From positions 1 to 21,652 of the forward strand of contig NZ_CALAGI010000062.1 in the NCBI RefSeq assembly GCF_937891315.1: a DNA stretch of 21,652 nucleotides, given 5' to 3'. The translations under genes were made by a program, and so were the position numbers. Each line of letters begins with the position of its first letter. Positions within the stretch are counted from its first letter, which is position 1. Positions 9,718 through 14,899 of the stretch are shown here, piece by piece. Below the pieces are notes generated by a model. That model did not search any database. It was not told the DNA's origin and saw only the letters and a list, made by a program, of their open reading frames with translations. This DNA is from an uncultured Amaricoccus sp. Lineage in GTDB: Bacteria; Pseudomonadota; Alphaproteobacteria; Rhodobacterales; Rhodobacteraceae.

Positions 9718-9786
9718 GGCGACTCCCGTGGAATGGCTCGTCCTTGGGTTGAAAAAGTGTGATTAGTTAAGCCAGATCACCCAGAC

Positions 9787-9820
9787 CCGCCGGCGCGACG
9801 ATTCGGCCGTCGCGCGGCGG
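9787..9820. terminator. Hairpin between convergent SET and response-regulator genes
   Basis: CCGCC-(G)-GCGCGACG pairs with CGTCGCGCGGCGG around ATTCGGC: 13 base pairs with one bulged G. It lies between the SET gene (ends 9717) and the response-regulator gene (ends 9895 on the minus strand), so it can terminate either. There is no clear T-run on either side. Confidence 0.5.
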
Positions 9821-9894
9821 ATAGGGCGACGCGACCGCCGGTGATCCGAGAGGGGAACGGGGAGCGGGGAGGAAATGTAGCGAAGCTCGCGCCG

Positions 9895-10317
9895 TCACGG
9901 GGCGAGGTGGCGCCGGACGGTCGAGACCAGTTCCTCCATGGCGACCGGCTTCGCCAGCACGTCCGAGAAGCCGGCGCTCACGCAGGCGGCCCGAACCGCC
10001 GGCTCGACATTCGCGGTGACGGCGACGATCGCCGGGATCGTCCCGGCGCACCGTCGACGGATTTCGCCGGCCGCGGCGAACCCGTCGAGCCGCGGCATCT
10101 GCAGGTCCATCAGGATCAGTCCCGGCCGGTGCCGCATGGTCATCTCGACGCCCTCGATCCCGTCGGCGGCGACCAGCGGCTCCCAGCCGTGCTTGCGCAG
10201 CATCGCCCGCAGGATCATGGAATTCACCTGATTGTCCTCGACGATCAGGATGGTGGCGCGGTTGCTCGTCGGCGAGACGCCGGCCCTGTCGTCCGATTGA
10301 CGCGAATCAGGCAGCAT
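9895..10317 (-). CDS. Single-domain response regulator (REC only)
   Basis: A 140-residue receiver protein with no output domain. After a 21-residue N-terminal tail the domain runs ATILIVEDNQVN (acidic Asp28 pocket), LILMDLQMPRLDG with the phosphorylated aspartate Asp71, IVAVTAN (Thr101) and DVLAKPV with the switch lysine Lys123. The LMDxQMPxMDG style and VNxxIxxxxL start are those of receivers attached to hybrid histidine kinases. Its ATG lies inside the end of the kinase gene upstream (11-nt overlap), so the two are cotranscribed and probably translationally coupled. It most likely accepts phosphate from that kinase and passes it on by protein contact. The overlap could also reflect a hybrid kinase split by a frameshift. 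Confidence 0.85.
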   Translation of the reverse strand: MLPDSRQSDDRAGVSPTSNRATILIVEDNQVNSMILRAMLRKHGWEPLVAADGIEGVEMTMRHRPGLILMDLQMPRLDGFAAAGEIRRRCAGTIPAIVAVTANVEPAVRAACVSAGFSDVLAKPVAMEELVSTVRRHLAP

Positions 10318-11932
10318 CCCGCGTCCTCTGCGGTATCGCTCCGACGTCGAGTTCCACCACCAGCGAGAAGACCGAGCCGACGCCGACCTCGCTCTCGACC
10401 GTGATGCGGCCGCCCATCATCCCTGCGAGCTCCCGGCTGATCGCCAGGCCGAGCCCGGTCCCTTCCTTCGATCGCGTCGAGGAGCCGTCGACCTGATAGA
10501 AGCGATCGAAGATCTTGTCGAACATGGCCTTTGGAATACCGGGACCGGTATCCTCGACGCGAACGGTGATTTCCGCGCGGGTGTCGGCGCGTGACGTCGT
10601 CGCGCGCAGATCGACGCCGCCGCGGTCGGTGAATTTCACCGCGTTGCCGAGCAGGTTGGTGACGATCTGCCGGAAGGCGCGCTCGTCGCCGAGCACCGTC
10701 AACCCGTCGAGCGCGCGCCAGTCCGCCTCGAAGCCGATCCGCCGCTTCGTCGCCGCGAGTCGCATCATGTCGACCAGATCCTTCAGCACCGCGGCCGGCT
10801 GGAACGGCTCGACGATGAGATGGCGGCTGCCGATCTCGATCCGGCTGAGATCGAGCAGGTCCGAGATCAGCGACATCTGCGTATTGGCCGAGCTGAACAG
10901 GATGCCGAGCAGCTCGCGCTGCTCGTTGTCGAGATCGGTGGTCTGGAGAAGCTGCGCGACCCCGAGGATGCCGTTCATCGGCGTGCGCAGCTCGTGGCTG
11001 ACATTCGACAGGAACTCGGTCTTGCTGCGGTCCGCGACGGTCGCGTCCACCAGCGCCTGTTCGAGCCGCCGCGCCGAGCGCACGGCGTAACGCGAACTGA
11101 TGGCGCTGATCAGTGTCACGATCGTCAGCGCGAAGCCGAGGGGCAGAGCGACGCGACGCAGAATGCTGGCTCCCGGCCGAGGCGGCGCCCAGGCGAGATA
11201 TCCGATCGTCTGGTTGTTCAGATCGACCAGCGCGACGCTTGCCTCGCCCGCCGCCGGGGCGTCCGTGAGGTGCAACTTGTCCGCGAGCGTGTTCTCACGC
11301 AGCTGCTCCAGATCGTCACTCAGCCGCTGGCCGTGGATCTGGCGCGGCAGCGACTTGGCCGAGGCGCCGGAGGGGAACTTCTCGACCGGGCGCACATAGG
11401 AAACCGCGAAATACCACGGCTCGCCGTTCAGCATCCCGAAGCGCGTTCGCGTCTCGGTCGTGGCGACATCGCCGTCATCCGGGAGCGCCAGCAGGGCTTG
11501 GAGCATGTCCGGGGGCAGCAGGCCCGTTTCGCCCTCGGGCGGTGAGTTTTCAGTCCAGCCGTAGGCGGGTCCATGCCCCGGCATATCGATGGTGACGAGA
11601 TCGAAGGTGCGGATATCCGTGACGCTGACCCCGATGTTCTCGTAGAGCCAGACGCGGTCGTTCTCGACCACGGCGTCGAAGCCCTCGTCCCAGATCGAAT
11701 AATCCCGCACCAGCGTCAGCGCGCGCGTGCGCAGCGACGTGAGGCCGGCCGAGACGAGGTTCTCCGAGGAGACCCGTGCGAGCTTGTTGTGTTCGGACGA
11801 TACCCAGAGCACGCTCGCCAACACGACGAGCAGCAGCAGCGCGACGCCGCCCACGTGAAAGGCGACCAGCCGACGGGAGAGACTGAGGGGCCCGCCGCCC
11901 TCCGCGGATCCTCTGGGCGTTACTCGCAACAA
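10307..11932 (-). CDS. Membrane sensor histidine kinase with CHASE4-type sensor
   Basis: A 541-residue membrane kinase. Helix one is at about 22-45 and helix two at about 261-280; between them is a roughly 215-residue periplasmic domain with VRDYSIWDEGFDAV, the CHASE4 signature. Then come HisKA (FLSNVSHELRTPMNG, phosphorylated His313) and a HATPase_c domain with NLLGNAVKFTDRGG, EDTGPGIP and GTGLGLAISRELAGMMGG. I take the TTG at 11932 as start because GGAGG lies 7 nt before it; the open frame upstream has composition and residues unlike a protein. It forms an operon with the overlapping receiver gene. The signal sensed is unknown. Codons are high-GC like most of the window, unlike the SET gene beside it. 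Confidence 0.85.
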   Translation of the reverse strand: MLRVTPRGSAEGGGPLSLSRRLVAFHVGGVALLLLVVLASVLWVSSEHNKLARVSSENLVSAGLTSLRTRALTLVRDYSIWDEGFDAVVENDRVWLYENIGVSVTDIRTFDLVTIDMPGHGPAYGWTENSPPEGETGLLPPDMLQALLALPDDGDVATTETRTRFGMLNGEPWYFAVSYVRPVEKFPSGASAKSLPRQIHGQRLSDDLEQLRENTLADKLHLTDAPAAGEASVALVDLNNQTIGYLAWAPPRPGASILRRVALPLGFALTIVTLISAISSRYAVRSARRLEQALVDATVADRSKTEFLSNVSHELRTPMNGILGVAQLLQTTDLDNEQRELLGILFSSANTQMSLISDLLDLSRIEIGSRHLIVEPFQPAAVLKDLVDMMRLAATKRRIGFEADWRALDGLTVLGDERAFRQIVTNLLGNAVKFTDRGGVDLRATTSRADTRAEITVRVEDTGPGIPKAMFDKIFDRFYQVDGSSTRSKEGTGLGLAISRELAGMMGGRITVESEVGVGSVFSLVVELDVGAIPQRTRDAA

Positions 11933-12216
11933 CCGCCTTCCTCCGTGAAGCCCGCGACCCAAGCGCGAGGAACCTGGCTGCCAAAGCTGTGTTCCTGCAA
12001 CCAAAGCACGTATGGTTCGTGTGTACCAGTCGGACCGCGCGCAAGAACCTTGCGCTGCCCCGGGGCACGACTGTATTACCACGGGTTGTCTCAGTAAACA
12101 GATCTTCTCTCTGTGCGAGTGGTTCGGCGCATGCCCGCGACTCGGCGCATGGACCGCCCTTGCCTCCGGCGCGGGGGCGTGATTGCTTGCGGGCAAACAG
12201 GCAGAGGAGAGCCCAG
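11933..12216. other. Divergent intergenic region, kinase / I78 lipoprotein
   Basis: This 284-bp region must hold the promoters of the minus-strand kinase and the plus-strand lipoprotein. It is less GC-rich between about 11985 and 12115. The kinase ribosome site GGAGG lies (minus strand) just right of 11932, and GCAGAGGAGAG at 12201-12211 serves the lipoprotein. I see no -35/-10 pair good enough to name. Confidence 0.35.
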
Positions 12217-12543
12217 ATGTCCCGTCCGATCCATTTCGCCGGCCTCGCGCTGGCCGTCGTGCTGGCCCTCGGCGCCTGCGACAAGCTGAAGTCGGCGGGC
12301 GAGACGGTGGAGGGTGACGCGAAGGCGGTCGAGACCAAGGTCGTCGATGGTGACGGGGCCTGCGGCGCCCCCGCGCACCAGAATCTGGTGGGAACCGGCG
12401 CCGGGGCGCTCGATCCCGGTGCGCTGCCCGCCGGCACCCGCGTCATCTTTCCGGGCATGCCGGTGACCATGGACTACCGCGCCGAGCGGATGAATGTCGA
12501 GATCGGCGCCGGCGACAAGGTCGCCCGCGTCTTCTGCGGCTGA
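12217..12543 (+). CDS. Lipoprotein of the I78 peptidase-inhibitor family
   Basis: A 108-residue exported lipoprotein. The signal peptide (MSRPIHFAGLALAVVLALGAC) ends in an LGAC lipobox, so Cys21 would be lipid-modified. After a short linker rich in Glu/Lys/Val comes a potato-inhibitor-I78-like domain: CGAPAHQNLVGT, LPAGTRVIFPGMPVTMDYRAERMNVEI and the closing VARVFCG with the second cysteine, probably disulfide-bonded to the first. The family includes small inhibitors of serine proteases, and many are periplasmic proteins of unknown target. ATG 12217 follows GAGGAGAG. It ends 16 nt before a hairpin, so it is a single-gene unit. Confidence 0.8.
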   Translation: MSRPIHFAGLALAVVLALGACDKLKSAGETVEGDAKAVETKVVDGDGACGAPAHQNLVGTGAGALDPGALPAGTRVIFPGMPVTMDYRAERMNVEIGAGDKVARVFCG

Positions 12544-12559
12544 TCCTTCCGTTCTCGCA

Positions 12560-12580
12560 GGGTGGGCGACTCGCCCACCC
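12560..12580. repeat. GGGTGGG-type hairpin after the I78 lipoprotein gene
   Basis: GGGTGGGC / GCCCACCC with loop GACTC, 8 bp of stem, 16 nt after the stop codon. It matches the element at 5034-5054 except at the stem tip and loop. Probably both a member of a dispersed intergenic repeat and a termination or 3'-protecting hairpin. Confidence 0.55.
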
Positions 12581-12720
12581 GTCCCGGTCCGACGCCCTCC
12601 CCGCGGGAACCGTCCCGCCCGGAGGGCGTTTGTCCGTCGTGCAAGGTTCGCTCCTCAGGACAAACCCGAATTCACCCGGTGGACCACGACTCGACTCCTG
12701 TCGAGCCACGACTAGGATGT

Positions 12721-12735
12721 GAACATAACGGGAAC
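12721..12735 (+). promoter_or_regulatory. LexA box before imuB
   Basis: GAAC-ATAACGG-GAAC is a perfect match to the alphaproteobacterial LexA operator GAAC-N7-GAAC. It ends 12 bp before the imuB ATG and just downstream of a possible -10 (TAGGAT, 12713-12718), so bound LexA would block the promoter. This places imuB under SOS control. Confidence 0.88.
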
Positions 12736-12747
12736 ATCCGAATCGCC

Positions 12748-14391
12748 ATGCCGCCGCGCCGTATCCTTTCCCTGTGGTTTCCCCGCCTCGCGGCGGAGCG
12801 GATCCTGCGCCGGGCGCCGGAGCTGGCGGACCAGCCGCTGGGGACCGTGGCCGATCGGCGGGGATCGCTCGTGCTCGCCAGTCTCACCCGGGCGGCGGAG
12901 CGGCGGGGACTCCGCCTCGGCATGGCGCTGGGCGATGCCGGGGCGATCTGCCCGGGTCTCGTCACCCGTCCGGACGATCCGGTCAGGGAGGCGGACTTTC
13001 TCGGCACGCTGCGACGCTGGGCGGGGCGCTTCAGCCCTTGGGTGGCGGTGGAGGGCGCGGACGCGCTGGTGCTCGACATCACCGGCTGCGCCCATCTCTT
13101 CGGCGGCGAGGAAGGGCTGGCGGCGGTGGTCGCGACCGAGGCGGCGGATCTCGGCCTCAGCCTCCGCCTCGGGCTGGCCGACACGGTCGGCGCCGCCTGG
13201 GCGGTCGCCCGCTACGCCGGCGCGGGCGTGACGCCCGTCTATACGGGCGATGCCATCGATCAGGAGGCCCGTGCCACCCGCTCCCGGGCCCGGAAGCGCG
13301 GATGGGAGCGCGGCGGCGCGCCACCCCTCGCGCCAGGGATGGGCGGCGGCGCCCTCCGGATCGTGCCGCCGGGACAGGCGCGCGCCCATCTCGGCCCGCT
13401 GCCGGTGGCCGCCTTGCGGCTCTCCCCGCCGGAGGTGGGAATGCTGAATGACCTCGGCCTGCGCCGGATCGAGGACATGGCCGCGCTACCCCGGGCCCAA
13501 CTCGGCCGCCGCGTTGGGCCGGACGTGCTGCGCCGGCTCGATCAGGCGTTCGGCCGGGCGCCGGAGCCGGTGTCGCCGGCGCGTCCGCCGCATGTCTTCG
13601 CGCTGCGCCTCACCCTGCCCGAGCCGATCGCGCTTGCCTCCGACGTGATGGCCGGCATCGACCGGCTGCTGGCGCCGCTCTGCGCGCGGCTTCTCGCGGC
13701 GGGACGGGGCGCGCGGCGGATCCGCCTGACGCTGATCCGGGTCGATCGCCGGGCCGAGCGGCGCGAGATCACGCTCGCCCGCGCCACCCAGCGCCCGGAA
13801 CCGATTCGGCATCTGCTGGCGCCGGGCCTCGAGACCATAGACGCGGGCTTCGGGATCGAGGCGTTGCGGCTCGAGGCGGTGGCGGTGGAGCCGTTGGCCC
13901 CGTGCCAGCGCCGCGCGCCGCTCGCCGCCAGCGCCGCGCCCGAGGAGGAAGCCGAGGCGATGGTCGATCTCATCGGACGGCTTGGCGGCCGCCTCGGGCT
14001 CGGGGCCCTGACCCGGATCAGACCCGCCGAGAGCCATATCCCGGAAAAGAGCGCGGTCGTGATGCCCGCCGCCTTTTCCGAGCCGGCGCGGGCCTGGCCG
14101 CCGCCCGCGGCGCCGCGTCCGCTGCTGATCTTTCCGCCCGAACCGATCCGCCCCGGCGACGCCGGCGCGCCGCCCGAGAGCTTCGTCTGGCGCCGGCGGG
14201 CGCTTCGCCGCGGCGTCGCCTACGGGCCGGAACGCATCGCCCCGGAATGGTGGCTCGACGATCCGGCCTGGCGCTCCGGCGCGCGGGACTATTGGCGGGT
14301 CGAAACCACCGACGGCACCCGGCTCTGGCTGTTCGAGGCCAAGGGCGGGGAAATGCCCGCCGGCTGGTTTGCCCAAGGGCTGTTCGCGTGA
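12748..14391 (+). CDS. imuB: ImuB, Y-family polymerase-like mutasome subunit
   Basis: A 547-residue protein of the ImuB/DinB-like group. It acts as the hub of the SOS mutasome: it binds the beta clamp and recruits DnaE2, and lacks polymerase activity itself. It opens with RRILSLWFPRLAAERILR, the usual ImuB start; the Y-family region runs to about residue 350 (ALVLDITGCAHLFGGEEGLAA keeps the D-x-T-G-x-x-x-L-F-G strand), with LNDLGLRRIEDMAALPRAQLGRRVGPDVLRRLDQAFGR as the helix-hairpin-helix. The C-terminus (GPERIAPEWW, RDYWRVETTDGTRLWLFEA, WFAQGLFA) is the tail found on alphaproteobacterial ImuB. ATG 12748 is set by the LexA box and the conserved N-terminus. No adjacent imuA; dnaE2 follows 508 bp later. 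No clear ribosome site, so translation may start on a short leader. Confidence 0.92.
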   Translation: MPPRRILSLWFPRLAAERILRRAPELADQPLGTVADRRGSLVLASLTRAAERRGLRLGMALGDAGAICPGLVTRPDDPVREADFLGTLRRWAGRFSPWVAVEGADALVLDITGCAHLFGGEEGLAAVVATEAADLGLSLRLGLADTVGAAWAVARYAGAGVTPVYTGDAIDQEARATRSRARKRGWERGGAPPLAPGMGGGALRIVPPGQARAHLGPLPVAALRLSPPEVGMLNDLGLRRIEDMAALPRAQLGRRVGPDVLRRLDQAFGRAPEPVSPARPPHVFALRLTLPEPIALASDVMAGIDRLLAPLCARLLAAGRGARRIRLTLIRVDRRAERREITLARATQRPEPIRHLLAPGLETIDAGFGIEALRLEAVAVEPLAPCQRRAPLAASAAPEEEAEAMVDLIGRLGGRLGLGALTRIRPAESHIPEKSAVVMPAAFSEPARAWPPPAAPRPLLIFPPEPIRPGDAGAPPESFVWRRRALRRGVAYGPERIAPEWWLDDPAWRSGARDYWRVETTDGTRLWLFEAKGGEMPAGWFAQGLFA

Positions 14392-14550
14392 GCGGCTTTT
14401 ACATGAACCGGGGTCGACGCTCCGGGCCCCGAATCCGGGCGGCGGCACGAAAAGGAACGGCCCGGCGCATGGCCGAGTCGTTCCTGTCTCACAAGCGCGA
14501 GATCCGGCCCAGCGGAAGTCCGTGCAAGGGCCCGGTCTCTTCCGCGCGGA

Positions 14551-14745
14551 TCAACTCACGTTTGGTCCGCGCATCAGCCGAATGGCCGCGCGCACCTTGC
14601 GCCACTGCGCCGCCGCGGCGGCGTCGCCCTTGGCTTCGCTGTCCTTCGCCTTCTGCGCCGCTTCGTATTCCGCCTTGTCGCCATGGGCCGAATAGAGCCG
14701 CTGGGCATAGTCGTCGATCTGGGTCGTGGTCTGGATCGAGGACAT
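14551..14745 (-). CDS. Small acidic protein of unknown function (64 aa)
   Basis: A 64-residue protein, MSSIQTTTQIDDYAQRLY at the start, then a Lys/Glu/Ala-rich helical middle (KAEYEAAQKAKDSEAKGDAAAAA) and WRKVRAAIRLMRG near the end. No signal peptide or membrane segment; predicted all-helical from composition. It is judged real because an excellent ribosome site (AAGGAGGAAACC) precedes the ATG and a plausible promoter lies upstream (14777-14806). I recall similar short proteins from alphaproteobacteria but know no function. It sits on the opposite strand between imuB and dnaE2, an unusual insertion in this cassette. Confidence 0.75.
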   Translation of the reverse strand: MSSIQTTTQIDDYAQRLYSAHGDKAEYEAAQKAKDSEAKGDAAAAAQWRKVRAAIRLMRGPNVS

Positions 14746-14776
14746 GGTTTCCTCCTTTTGTCGTTGTCGGACGGGC

Positions 14777-14806
14777 AGCCTAGCATGATTCGTCCGCGAC
14801 AGTCAG
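14777..14806 (-). promoter_or_regulatory. Putative promoter of the 64-aa gene
   Basis: Read on the minus strand, CTGACT (14806-14801) and TAGGCT (14782-14777) are 18 bp apart, the latter preceded by TGC, as is frequent in alphaproteobacterial promoters. It lies 32 bp before the ATG at 14745, and the 23-bp tandem repeats begin directly behind its -35 box. Confidence 0.4.
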
Positions 14807-14807
14807 C

Positions 14808-14876
14808 GCCGCCGCGTCCCGCATGTTAAACGCCGCGCGTCCCGCATGTTAAACGCCGCGCGTCCCGCACGATAAA
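14808..14876. repeat. Three tandem 23-bp repeats upstream of dnaE2
   Basis: Copies at 14808-14830, 14831-14853 and 14854-14876 share the core GCGTCCCGCATGTTAAA; the first differs at its 5' end and the third has CGATAAA in place of TGTTAAA. The period is exactly 23 bp, close to two helical turns. They lie between the divergent starts of dnaE2 (14900) and the 64-aa gene (14745). The array may bind a regulator of either gene, or be a plain tandem duplication. Confidence 0.8.
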
Positions 14877-14899
14877 CGTCGCCGCACGGAACCCGTTCC

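Noticed and set aside
11933..12196. N-terminal extension of the histidine kinase to an ATG at 12196
   Set aside because: The extra residues look random, a good ribosome site serves TTG 11932, and the extension would fill the promoter region of both divergent genes.
14454..14484. GGAACG...CGTTCC inverted repeat between imuB and the 64-aa gene as terminator
   Set aside because: Only six outer base pairs match and the interior pairs poorly. It may still end both convergent transcripts, but the evidence is too weak.
14887..14898. GGAACCCGTTCC as a LexA box
   Set aside because: Gram-positive LexA sites are GAAC-N4-GTTC and alphaproteobacterial ones GAAC-N7-GAAC; this has a spacing of two, so it fits neither.
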